Source of the DNA: Tenebrio molitor
Taxonomy: Eukaryota > Arthropoda > Insecta > Coleoptera > Tenebrionidae
Reading direction: 5' to 3'
DNA: 64,000 nt
Assembly: GCF_963966145.1 (NCBI RefSeq)
Contig: NC_091052.1
Location: forward strand, 13,206,001-13,270,000
Shown here: one piece after another, positions 52,885 to 64,000 of the stretch
Layout: each line of letters opens with the position of its first letter
Numbering within the stretch: the first letter of the stretch is position 1
Translations under genes and position numbers: made by a program
Notes under the pieces: generated by a model
Told to the model about the DNA's origin: nothing
Database searches by the model: none
Seen by the model: the letters and a program-made list of their open reading frames with translations, nothing else

Positions 52885-52890
52885 TTTATT
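52885..52890 (-). terminator. Poly(A) signal of the small heat-shock gene
   Basis: AATAAA on the minus strand, about 130 bases after the stop at 53022. It lies only 67 bp from the GASZ stop codon, so the two convergent transcripts probably overlap or nearly overlap at their 3' ends. Confidence 0.45.
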
Positions 52891-53021
52891 ATACTACACT
52901 TGTTGCATAGCTAAACAGAGAATTGATTAAGCGTCGACACAGGTGACGTGTGTTAGACCATTTGCGAAAGAAACAAACTGCGGAATTTACCAGAGACGAT
53001 CTAAAAGCGGAAATCAACCAA

Positions 53022-54581
53022 TTAGTGTTGGATTGGAATCAGTGTTTCTCCGGCTGTGATCGCCGGCAAAGGCGCCTCCACGGTCAGCACTCCGTCTTTG
53101 CTGAGCGAGCTCTTGATCTGCTCGGGGTTCGTTCCTTTGGGCAGGAGGAATTCCCTATTGTACTCTCTATACACCGACTTGGACTCTGTCTTTTCCTCGT
53201 GTTTGGCGTGCACCTGCAACCCCCAATCAGCACCCTCTCGACAACGCGTCGCCTCCACTCACCAATAATTTATTGTCGACAGTCTTTACAACGATTTCTT
53301 CCGGGGCGTATTGGCTGACGTCGAACCGCAACTTGAGGCACTTGTTGTTGCCGTCCTCCTGGATCAGGGGGGAGTTCAGGTCGTCGTACCATGTCCTGAC
53401 GTCCCCGCCGGGCCGCTGCGCTACGTCTAAACCAGAATTGTGCGACGACTGGGTGCTTGTGCTAAAACACCACCGGTCATCAAGTGAAAACCGAAAGGGC
53501 GGATGGTTACAATGGTTAGGCGAGTGTGAGTGGGTCTGTGAGTGAATCTCCTAATACAAACCTTGACGACGACTTTGATTTGTTTCCTCCAGAAACAGTC
53601 TCATATTCGTACGACATGCAAACATTAAAAGCATTGTTAGTTGTTTAGGTCGCAACTGCGACTGCTCGATCTTCGCAGATGGAGCAGCCGCTCGAACAAT
53701 TGCTAATGCTAAGCTAAGACTCGGAGATGCAGTGGCGAGAACGTGACAATCGCACCGGAAGGCACAGACGTGACCATCTGGACGCATTCCTGCACTGTAC
53801 GATTGTAGTGCAGTGTAAAACTGGTTTCTATTTTTGTCCCATGACATCACCCAACTGTTACGTAGCCGTCTTTAAATGGACACAGTTGTCAAGCGCCGAT
53901 TGTAATCGTGAACGGTGAAAAAACAGATTTTTATTATGATAATTTGTTGGGCAAACAACGCGCTGGAGGCGGCCGATTAAAATTTCGACTGCCGCCTCCG
54001 CAACATTTTCTCTCGGTCTTAGACAGTTGCACTCGACTCGCAGCTTCATCTGATTCCTGGCATCCTTGAAATGGTCAACAATGACTCACTCTGATTACAC
54101 CGATTGACAACACTGTTGTCGCAGGATAATGCAATTGATGCCAGTCGTCTTGCACCTGCGTCAAATCTACAAATATTTACACTGTGACGGAACTATTCCT
54201 CCCTCCTTAATAAATTCCGCTGTTGACACAGTTTGCGCTCTTTACTCTCGAATAAATTTCACGTGTGTTGTCCTTTTTCAGCGCGCATTTCCGGTGCTTC
54301 CGCTCATTGTGATGGACCGATTGAAAGTCTTTAACCCCATCGCGCGTCGCTGCCATTAGTGGTAAGCCTCAACCTCTTCCGCTCAAAAGTATCTACCTTG
54401 TGGTGCTCCTGAAGAAGTTGTTGGACTCTCTGTTCATCAGCTCGGACCTGAACTTGCTCATCTCCTCTTCCATTTTGCGCATTTCGGCGTCAAATCTCTC
54501 CCTGATGCTGCTGAATTCGGTGTCGATAACACTGAAGTCGCCCAATTTAATGGGGATGTCGCGTCTAATTCCCTCGGACAT
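53022..54581 (-). CDS. Small heat-shock protein, CG14207/HspB8-like, 3 exons
   Basis: Exons on the minus strand: 54581-54397, 53461-53263 and 53213-53022, joining to 191 codons plus TAA. Junctions: ACAAG|GTAGAT, GTTTTAG|CACAAGC, TTATTG|GTGAGT and GGTTGCAG|GTGCAC. The N-terminus (GDFSVIDTEFSSIRERFDAE) closely resembles Drosophila CG14207. The alpha-crystallin domain covers about residues 90-170, with FDVSQYAPEEIVVKTVDNKL and LSKDGVLTVEAPLP. The C-terminal IPI (residues 187-189) is the IxI motif that docks on neighbouring subunits. It is an ATP-independent holdase chaperone; HspB8-type proteins work with BAG-family partners in protein quality control (family knowledge). The first intron is 935 bp, the second 49 bp. 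Confidence 0.9.
53462..54396 (-). other. First intron of the small heat-shock gene, 935 bp
   Basis: No recognisable coding content. It contains a short GC-rich inverted repeat at about 53966-53999 (GGAGGCGGC ... GCCGCCTCC) able to form a hairpin. A 99-codon open frame on the minus strand (53551-53850) has no family resemblance. Confidence 0.5.
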
Positions 54582-54655
54582 TTTGTTTTATTTATGACAC
54601 TTCACACGCGAACACGAACTCCCAAACACTCGTTTTACCTCTGCTGCGCTGAGTC

Positions 54656-54692
54656 GACTGATGCCTAGACCGGGCTTTTTGGTTTTAAATAG
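54656..54692 (-). promoter_or_regulatory. Core promoter of the small heat-shock gene: TATA + initiator
   Basis: On the minus strand TATTTAA (54691-54685) is followed 32 bases later by TCAGTC (54661-54656), the insect initiator consensus, with the A at 54659 as likely +1. This gives a 5' UTR of about 78 nt before ATG at 54581. No DPE is visible at the expected offset. A clean heat-shock element was not found. Confidence 0.5.
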
Positions 54693-54699
54693 ATCGGCA

Positions 54700-57600
54700 G
54701 TGTGGGGGACTTGCGCAACGCTCGTTCTACCTTGGAAGAATTCGAGATGCATCGACTCGCCGATTAATTATTCAGAATCTACCTACGAGTTTTTCTTCGA
54801 CGAGTAATTGTGACGTATTTTCGGACAAGCTGATTCAAGGATGTAGGAGTGCGACTCGGGAACAATTCCTTTAATGCGGAGGAAAATTTTCGCGGACAAG
54901 TTTTCACAGTTTCGTCGTATCGATCTACTGGCTCTGCCGGTTTGTTAGCCTCGCAATGGACAGGTGGAGACGCCGCGGTCCAGTTTTCCACGATTTTACG
55001 ATTGTTGGACAAACTGGGTCGGCGTCAGACTTGCTTGCATCGAGATAGGTGCAACGAAATGTACTTTATCAAAGTGCAAACATTGATAGGCTGAATAAAA
55101 ACATACAAAGTAAACGCGTCCTAGTAAAAGCTAGATCCTAAAGTGCGCACTAGGACCTTCGATTCGCATTTGCACCTGAGTGTGAAGCGTAAAACAAATA
55201 AATATATAATCAAAAACTGTTTTAGCGAAAACGTTGTTGCTCTTATCTGTTGTTGTCTCACGCAACTTTATCGCCACGCCCCCCTACTAGAAGCCGCCGG
55301 AATTGCAGTTTTACCGCTTCGCTCTTGGAAAAAATATATACGCCGCAATTGACCTTTAGCGATAACCTCGCGGGTCAAGATTTTGGGAGAATTTTGCTCA
55401 TTAAAAATTTACCGCGATAATGAAGCATTTTGTGGGTTAAAATAGCAACAAGAGATGAAGACAGATTTGTGGATTAAATAATTATAATTCTGACTCATGT
55501 TTTTCATGATGTCTTGTAATAAAGAGGAATCATTAAGGCGGCGTCTGATCTAAATTGGAGCGCCAGCATCTGGCCAGGATATGTCGCAATTCCCACTGCA
55601 ATAATATCTGAAGACCTCACATGGACTCGCTATTTTTAAATCTACTCCACGTCGAGTGAATAATGTTCGTAATTTTTCTGACAAGTGGAATCAAGGGAAG
55701 AGTACTAAAAGATATTATGCGTGGGTTGGGGCAAGTGGAGCAAGTTTATAGACAGACAACACGGCTTGGAGCAGAATTGAAGCCTCATCAGTGAAGATAC
55801 GTAAAAATTATCGATTGCTGTGTCAAGGGTTTGTGGATTTGGTTAAATCTTCTTCATTGTATTTTGGAGAGCTCTACTGAATAACGATATTTAAACTTCC
55901 TCCTGTCTGTTTTAAAATCTGCTCTAGATCGCATAAAAAGTTTTGTAATAAATTTTTATTTTTCCAATCGGGATCAACAGCAAGAGGATTTTTTTTCGTG
56001 GATTGTGGACCTAGTAGAGTCTCAAAGTTTATAAACAATAGAACTTGAAGAAAAATGAAGGGTCACCAGAAAGTAAAAACTGAAGATGCGTAAAAATTAT
56101 CGATTCCTGCATCAGATCTTGGCAGCTTTGTTATCTTCGTCATCATATTTTGGTTTTGGACAATACGAACAAGTCTTCGAGAGCTCTTCTAAATGGTGAT
56201 CTTCAAAATGAATGCTACATTATTTTCCTCACGTCTGCTATTTCAGAATCTGCTCTGTATCGCACAATAGCTGTTTGTGCAATAAGTTAGGAAATGTAAT
56301 TTTTTCTATATTAGGCATGGGATTTTTTATCGAGGTGATAGCCGAGATCAAAACATTCCGTGTACGGGAAAAAATGGATTTCCCACGTATTACACACATA
56401 ATTTTTTCTACTGGAGTTTGGAAAGTAAATTAGGTAAATTTGAATATTTTAAGGGCCAGTTTATAGAAAGAGAATTAAATATTTAATTCGAATTTTAATG
56501 CGCGATTAACTCATGAATCCGAAACTTCGATTGGTTCAATCTAATCACGTGTTCAATTAATCTCGCATTTGATTATGATTAACTTAATTTCACTTCTGTA
56601 AACTGGCCCTTAATATTCTATTAATTATTTCAAAATTAAAAGGCGGAATTAAAATTGTTCTGTTTTCGTTACTATAGAGAAACAATTTTGTTTATAAAAA
56701 ACAAATTTGTTCGCTCGAGTAAATTTACGGAAATTCTATTAAAAGTGAATCGCTTGATTGCAAATATGCTTGAATATGCAAAACAGGCCGAATACCTGAA
56801 AAGTAACAGCCCATGAAAATTGAACAACGTTTTTCGTGCTTATTTAAGCAAAGTCTTAAAAAAAAACATTAATTCCTTGTAATTTTTGAGGTTATCTTTG
56901 ACAGATTTCAAGTTTTGTATCATAGGAAACGATCAAAATTGAACTTTTAGTGTTGAAATACCTATAGTAAATTCAAAAAACTCCTGAACTGTCAAAATTA
57001 AATTTTAAATAAAATCCTTGTTTTGACTGTACTTGGATATAAAAAAAATTTCGCTAGAGTGTACCGACATCAAAATCTAGTTACAAAATATATTTAGGTT
57101 ATGTTTTCATTTTTAATCATTGAACATTGAACTAAAAATGTTTTGATTCATTCATTGCTTCGAACACTTGAAGTGAAATGCAGCAACTAAATGAATTAGA
57201 GCAATTTAATAAAGTTTATAAAAAACATGCGACAAACTGAAAACAGGTAACAAATTAAACAACACAACCAAAATCATCCAAAATAAACTAATTTGTTTCA
57301 TTTATTATTTAACACTTGATTAACACTTATCTCTCCAAAATTTTGATTTGTGAATCACAAGAACGAACACCAATTCTTAGTTAACAATACTGGAGCGGCT
57401 TTGGCACAAATTTGTAATTTCTTCCCGTTATTATCACTTTTTTGTTTGTTCCTCATAATAATTTCTTATGGCCCTCTTCTCTCGCACCAGTAGAACCACC
57501 CTAGTTCGTTTTGAACTTTCCATTTTAACCTTTTTACAAAATACACTTAAATAATTTTGCAATTTATTTGACAATGTCAATTTAAACAAATGAATAGTTT

Positions 57601-60600
57601 GAAAAATTAAAAAATCATAGATAACAACTGGGCAATATGAAAATAACTAGTGATTTAACCAACCGAACAACTGCAGTTTTGATTTTGACAGTCCAGATGT
57701 TTATTGAATGGACTTTATTATTTCCGCCCTTGCTAGGAAATATTCCACTTTGCCTAACTCAAATTAGTATTCAAATATGTTAGTTTTCCAAACTCAAGTA
57801 GGAAAAAATGTTAATACATTTTTCCTTTTCAAAATTGGATCAATAGCAAATGGATCTTTTTTTTCTTGGGTTGGTGGACACGTGGCCATCAAAGTTTACA
57901 AACGACTACTGTCATATTCTGGACAAGCCTTTTTAGAGCTTTTCTGAGTAACACTATTCAAATTGAATGCTTTATCATTTTCTTTGAGTCTCATGTGGAT
58001 CTGCCATTTCTAAATTCTGCTTTACGTCTCATAAAAAATGAATACATTTTTCTTCTTGAAAATCAGTCAAGAAAGAAATTTTGCATCGTGGCAGTCAAAA
58101 TGAAGCATTAATAAAAAATGAAAGCTGTAGATAAATAAAAATTCTCAGTTCCTTTACAGTTTTTGCGTAGTTTTGCTCGAATCTTCTTCATCACATTTTA
58201 AACAATGTCAGCAATTTTTGACAACCCTTTATGTACGAATGACAGTCTTCAGAACGCCATTGCCACAATTTTATTGATTTCTTTAAGACAATAAACCACG
58301 TCTTATGTTTAATTTATCCCCGTGTCGTACTTCCGCAAGAAAAAATTGATTTCTGATGTAGTATCAGTATCGTTCATTGTCAAGTTTCTTATCATTTGTG
58401 GCGACACTTATTCTGCCCTACAGACACCGAAACGAAATTTTGTGTGAATTAGGACAGCTTCCGCGTTCAAAAATCTTTATACACTCCACAATATGAAACA
58501 AAAATGTTTTAAAATGCAGTCGAAATTAAATGTTTAAAGTTTTAAAATGGTATAGCGATTTGTGGGTCAATCTGTACAAATATTTGCTTCAACGTTGAGA
58601 AACCTTGAATCTACAAGTACTCAATATGAGTTCAATGAATAATTTTTTACGCACTAAGTGTTAACACCAGAGTTGCACAATTCACAATCACCTAATCAAT
58701 AAATCAATAAATACATATTTCAAATCAGATTTTTTTCTGGATTGTTTTTACCCAATTGACATATCAAGATAAATTTTTCATCGGCCAATCTAAATCCAAC
58801 ACCTCATAATATGTAGGTACCAGGAAATTTCTCGATGATTAATGACACGAATCCGATTTTTTTTTTGTTTGAGCCAACAATTTTCTAACTCACATTACCC
58901 GGAAATTCTATTATTGTTGCCAATGTACAGATCGATAGAAGCCATTCCAAACCCCACACTCATCCAATTTAGTCTCATTTTCTCATTGACAGCTCCCAAT
59001 GCACCCTTCCCTTGACACATTATCTCCAACAAAATAATCTCAATTAACACTTTACCGGCGTAAGTGCATAACTCCCGGCGACATTGAAACCAATTTAGAA
59101 CCAATCCAGATCTCGTAAAAATTTTTGGCCGTGCTGAAGAATGCATGCAATTTGTAGTTTACAATTTTATGGCTCACATTGTGCCGCCGTCCCACGCCAA
59201 CAAATTTGATACTAAGGTAAACAAGTTAATTTTAGCTTGTCCATTGTACGACTATTCTAGAACGACAATCGAGACTTATTAACTTTGAATAAAAATACCA
59301 GTGGGAAAATGTGCGGCGACAACTTTCCACTCTGTGGCGCGCCAAAGACACCGAGCTTTCGTATAACTTGCGTTCGTGTTTACACACCGAAATTAATAAA
59401 TTTCTGGTGTGCTGTTTACACAAACAAAATAATAAAAATTTCTAATTTTTATTTCCATCTAAACATCTCGAATTTTCGCTATGATTCATCCGAGGAAAAA
59501 TACACAAGCGACGTCAGTCTCTTTACTTCCGTAACAGTTGCCGACGAGTGTCGCCGCCCCCGTTTGTCTTACAGGGTGTTGCGTGCCTCCGATAGATCAA
59601 TAGAGTACCAGTGAGTCACGCATGCGAGACACTTCCTCCCGAGAAGAATCCAGAATAAAATCACTGACCTTACTCAAGTTTCTGAGGTCACTCGGTGACG
59701 TACTTTTTAAAATGGAACATTTGTCGTTGGCGGAATAATAAATCGGTGTTGGCAATGTCCTCCATTGGCTCATATTCGATAACTCCGAACCACTAAATTT
59801 AGATAATTCCAGTGATTGCTTCTATTGCTTCTATTGTCCGGTATTGGACAACGCGAGTGGTACCTTCCTTCTTCCAGATGTGAGTCATGTGCGACTTGGC
59901 AGAATGCACAAATATGTGTTATTATTTCGTGGGCAAAAATAGAAAATAGTGCGTTGCGAGCAGGGTCGTCCGCATGAATTTTTTATGGAGTAAATGTGGC
60001 TTCACTTGGACAGGTGAAGGCCGTAAATTACGACAGAGTAGTGGTTTTCATTGTTGCAAATAGTCCTGGTGACAGCTTGGAATGATGGATGGAGACGACT
60101 TGGGATTAGGGTTGGCGTTCATTACATCTACTCGTAATATCGCTGAAGAATAAAATTCTAGCGGATCTTTCCAACGGTGGAAGACGTGCTCTCTTGAAGA
60201 CACTTTTGTTCATCACAGGCTAGAGGGCATAAAGAGATGCAAAGCAGCAAAACCAAAGATGTTTTAAAAGGAGTTTTGTCTGTTGTTTCTTCTTGGGAAG
60301 AAAAAGGCGCGCAGATAGAACGGGTGGTGATGGAATTGCTTTTGAGAGAAAAAAGGACAAGAAATGTTGTTTAATTTTTTGCAGTATGTAGTTCGAAAAG
60401 TTTATAATGTCTTCAGTGATGGAAAAGAGTGTTGAATACTTTTTAGTAGGTAGTCTACGATAAAGAAGATAGAGAGTATTAAATAATTTGCTAAATATTT
60501 ACCATACAGATTCAACATGTTTGAATTGAAATCTGTCAGTAGAAATTTAGAGAGAGCAGATATAAATTTATTCAAATGTATTTTGACGTCTGCCGTGTTG

Positions 60601-61150
60601 TTGTAAATGTTAACAGTTATAGATAGAAGAAATAAAAAAGAGTGTGTGCTTAAAACCGCACGACAGAAGTGAAAACTTCTATGATGCTCGTTACTGATTT
60701 TAAGTAATATGTAGGTAGGTGCCTATTCTATAAAAAATACATCATTATGGATGACTTGGAGGAATAGGGAACGAGGAATAAATAATTAATATTATTTAAA
60801 TCTAATGGTGTTTTTAAATAAACATCAAAAATCTGTATTTTTCAATAGAAACTGCAAGTACGTCCGCTTTTAGAGGTACACTCTGGCAAAATTTGTGAGG
60901 TTAGGTTTGGATGTTTAAGTTTTATTCTCTTGATGATGATATTGAACACAACACAAGTTTTCATTGCAATACCTACCAATACCCTGTATTATGATAATTT
61001 GTCCAGTTTCCTCTTCACATTTTGCTACACAAATTTTTCTAATACTTAGATGAATTGTTGAAGCCATATAATTGAGAATTACGTATTAAATCCTACATTC
61101 ATCTGTAAACTTACAAGATTTGTCGTGTCTTTATCGTTTATATTATATAA
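54700..61150. other. Intergenic region, no supported gene
   Basis: AT-rich. Short open frames on both strands show no family resemblance or splice logic. No tRNA or other structured RNA recognised. Confidence 0.45.
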
Positions 61151-61157
61151 AACTATA

Positions 61158-61327
61158 CAGGGTATTTCACGAGTGATAATGAGCCTGATCGAATAATAAA
61201 TTCAACCCACAATACATTTTCAAGAAAAGCCGGACATTTTAATGACAGTAGCCAGCTTTTTTCGGAAATATAGTGTGGGTTGCATTTTAAATTACGTCAG
61301 GCTCATTTTCACTCGTGAAATATCCTG
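61158..61327. mobile_element. CAGGGTATTTCACGAGTGA MITE, 170 bp
   Basis: Left end CAGGGTATTTCACGAGTGAT and right end TCACTCGTGAAATATCCTG are inverted repeats continuing into ATGAGCCTGA/TCAGGCTCAT. TA on both sides (61156-61157, 61328-61329). Confidence 0.8.
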
Positions 61328-61329
61328 TA

Positions 61330-63500
61330 TATACAATTACTCCTGCAGCTCTGCACTGAGGTCAGTCAGGTCACAACACAACGTACAATGAAAATTTAAA
61401 ATTAACAAGTGACGCACAGTTGATTGTTTTTCCCTCGCTCCGATAAAAAAACTCGATTCCCTTGATTTTAGCATGCCGTGTCGTGCTGCGAACGATTTTC
61501 GCTTGTGCTGCGAACGATTTTACCGTGTCGCATGAAACTAATTCACTGCCCGGGAGTAAAATGTATGTGGCGCGCCTAAAGAAGTTTTCACTTCAAAATT
61601 CTGCAGTCTCGGAACATGACCCTTGACATTTCTACAAGTATAAAAAATTGCTAATTTAATTGAGGAGACTGGTGAAAAATGGTACATGTCTCAGAAAGTA
61701 AGAAAATTTTGAAAACTAGCTTAAATGTATTTTTCAAAAACCTTTACATCACACTCCACGTTGCATTTCTTAAGTGTCAACAGCTCTGATTGTAATTACA
61801 AATCCTAAAAAGAACCGAAGAAAGCAGGACCGAATACAACCAAATCTTTTTTTTTGACAGGAACGTGTTTTACACAATTTCGTACACACTAAATTGGAGA
61901 TCTCCATTTAGAGCAGAATGAAGTCGTGAAAGTGCAGCCAAATATGGTTGGCATACGTAACAATAAAAGTCGACACTTGGGAGTCATCTCAGTGGGAAGA
62001 AATAAATTAGTCCGGATGATTCTCACCTTCTTACCTAAGCTCCTCTAATTAGCGAATAATTCACAGTCGAGATCAAAGGTTGTGACGGTTTCGTCACCCA
62101 TTACCGACAATTTATGGAAATTTTCCGCTTTGTTAGGAGTGAGACTCGAGGGTCCCAAACGTTGAAGTGTCTTAGTGTTAATCGATTGTTCTCACGCGGA
62201 ATTTTACGATCCTACTATAAAACTATATTTAGACATTTTAGATAGTGAGATGCCGACAATGCCATTTCTTCGGCCTACCGTCTATTCCATTAAGTGGGTG
62301 AACTTGGTGTGACGTGGCTGGAGGTCGCGCCCACACCTTTTCCCATTATCATTACCATTTATGGGCATCCTCGCTAGATGAATGGATAACTTTTCAGTGT
62401 TCGTTACCACATCTGTCCGATTGTTGCCCTCTTGCAAAGGGGCGGCAATAAAGGGTCACAGATTTATGACCGCGCCACTCCGATTCATTAAACCGTTCAA
62501 TCGAAGCCTCCAAGTTACCGAAACCGTGTTTGATCCGCTCCATTTTGAAATGCACACAGAGCACTCCTCTTGACGCCCAAACCTACATTAATATCTAAAA
62601 CATAAACTCCATATTTCTTCCATTACAAATATTTATTTCAATCGGAGATTATTTTAGCGTGACTGCATTCTCCGTCTGTTGCGTGATTTCGGAACAGACT
62701 TTATTATTTTTGTACCCCAATATTCGACTACAAACATCGATTAGGCGTCGTCGGTTACATGTAGCGTCTGGATCTTGGCTATTTTTGTTTCAACAGCCAC
62801 GGGCTTGAAATAGCTTGGATGCTAGACAGCTGCTCTGAAGCCGACACCGGATGAAATTACATTTGTACGAATGATATCCCGTCACCTGGCAGACGGACAG
62901 ATTCCTCTTGCTAGCACTTTTGATCGAATTTAACTTGTCCGCGAAGAAGTCAAGTTCTTGGGATGACCAATCGAAGGACAAAAAATTGACGTCGCGTCGA
63001 AATCCTGTCGCTCCTGGGCGTACATACCATTACGGAATTGGTACTGTTTGTTTTTAACTTCCATGGAGACGAGGCTATTATTATCGATTTTACAATGAAC
63101 CTCGTTGAATAATGTACTATTGTTGGCGTTATTAGTGTTTCCGCAACAATTTACAACCAACGAATTACAAAAACACGAATTATTTTAATACAAATTAAAC
63201 ACAAAACGGTCTGGAAATGGGTTTAATGAATCTTTACCTTTCGAGAAGCGTAAATTGTGCCTATTGGGACCGAAAATCCACAAAACGCCGAAATACCGAA
63301 GATTACCTCATCATCAAATGTATTCCACAATTGTCACACACCTGTATAACGTGTTGCATACCCCAACGAATGACAATTTGAAAATTGCATTTTTTACCAT
63401 TTTTTCAAAAACCGTAACGTCTTATCTAAATTTTTGGGAATAATAAAAAACAATAGTGTGTGAAATAAATTATTTTACTGTAATTTATCGACTAAATACG
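61330..63500. other. Intergenic region before SDHAF2
   Basis: No supported gene. A minus-strand stretch at about 62645-63160 has two overlapping open frames with Cys-rich content and an AATAAA, but no recognised family. Confidence 0.4.
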
Positions 63501-63509
63501 CAATTTTAT

Positions 63510-63968
63510 TTACAAATCAGGTTGTCTCAACCTACTCTCCTTATTCAGATTCTTGCAATGCTCTTTCAACAACTTCATCACACCATGTTCATACTCTGCA
63601 GGCGTGGGTTTAATTTCAGTGGCCCAATTGTAAATGTCCCAATCATTTGAAGGGCCATTGATGAGGTTGTCATACTCTTCCAACTGACTGTCATTGAAAG
63701 TTTTCAAGTATTTTGCAACAAAAGTGCCCAACAAGAGGTCATTCTCGAGCATGCCGCGCTTGCGAGATTGATAAATCAGCCTGAAAATCAATTCTGTAAA
63801 GTGCACCACTTGTACCAACACTCAGTACCGTGCTTTGCGCTGCTCCACTGTCTCATTTTTCCGCTCTTTTGGTCTGGGGATCATGATGTCCGCCCGGTCT
63901 GGAGGGTCTATGATCGCATCGGTATTGACTTGTCTTTGGGTGGCAACGTGCAACTTGTAGGTCGGTCT
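63510..63968 (-). CDS. Sdhaf2: SDHAF2 (succinate dehydrogenase assembly factor 2), last two exons
   Basis: Exons 63968-63829 and 63780-63510 on the minus strand, joined across a 48-bp intron (GCACG|GTACTG ... TTTTCAG|GCTGA). The product runs RPTYKLHVATQRQVN..., then LIYQSRKRGMLENDLLLGTF, SNDWDIYNWATEIKPTP and RLRQPDL. RKRGMLEN and NDWDIYxW are SDHAF2/Sdh5 signatures. The protein acts in the mitochondrial matrix and promotes covalent FAD attachment to SDHA (family knowledge). The stop TAA at 63512-63510 overlaps an AATAAA (63510-63505). The N-terminal exon with the targeting peptide lies beyond the window end. Confidence 0.93.
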
Positions 63969-64000
63969 CTACGAGGAAAAAAGTTTGAGGTTATGTCGAC

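Noticed and set aside
53551..53850. 99-codon minus-strand frame in the first intron of the small heat-shock gene
   Set aside because: No family resemblance, low-complexity content and no supporting splice pattern.
54720..54745. Possible heat-shock element (TTGGAAGAATTCGAG) upstream of the small heat-shock gene
   Set aside because: GAA and TTC units are not spaced as nGAAnnTTCn; at best a gapped site.
59285..59614. 109-codon frame in the intergenic region
   Set aside because: No recognisable domain, AT-rich tail, no partner exons.

Overview
This window is eukaryotic and reads as AT-rich insect nuclear DNA, most likely from a beetle. The beetle call is an inference from gene structure (many 43-56 bp introns beside multi-kilobase, repeat-filled ones) and from protein similarity; no search was possible.

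Layout: (1) Positions 1-50107 are taken up by the 3' three quarters of one giant plus-strand gene, the Fat-like atypical cadherin (Drosophila kugelei/fat2; vertebrate FAT1-3 type). Twenty-one constitutive coding exons between 8757 and 50107 splice into about 3,506 codons. They encode 24 cadherin repeats (EC11-EC34 if the usual total of 34 applies), two EGF modules, one laminin-G domain, four EGF modules, a transmembrane helix and a cytoplasmic tail ending in a PDZ-type TSV. The 5' exons lie outside the window. (2) 51005-52818, plus strand, 8 exons: a GASZ/ASZ1 homologue (ankyrin + SAM + C-terminal membrane anchor), a mitochondrial-surface piRNA factor. (3) 53022-54581, minus strand, 3 exons: a small heat-shock protein like Drosophila CG14207/HspB8, with a TATA + initiator promoter. 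(4) About 54.7-63.5 kb: gene-poor, with one clear MITE. (5) 63510-63968, minus strand: the last two exons of SDHAF2, the succinate dehydrogenase flavinylation factor; its first exon lies beyond the window end.

The large cadherin introns hold a dispersed satellite built on AATGGTGGATGCGCCGG, in both orientations, including an array with a two-monomer higher-order period. They also hold three minisatellites and more than ten palindromic or TIR-bearing MITEs, several flanked by TA and nested in one another or in satellite.

The most interesting part is a set of small, unreported-looking exons in the cadherin gene, each a multiple of 3, open in the required phase and flanked by usable splice sites: a 105-nt acidic cassette inside EC12 (20615-20719), a 24-nt microexon inside EC21 (30457-30480), and one 24-nt plus one weaker 30-nt microexon in the cytoplasmic tail (49487-49510, 49339-49368). 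Two further 48- and 51-bp introns stay open in frame if retained. Together they would make a large adhesion receptor diversifiable in both its ectodomain and its tail.
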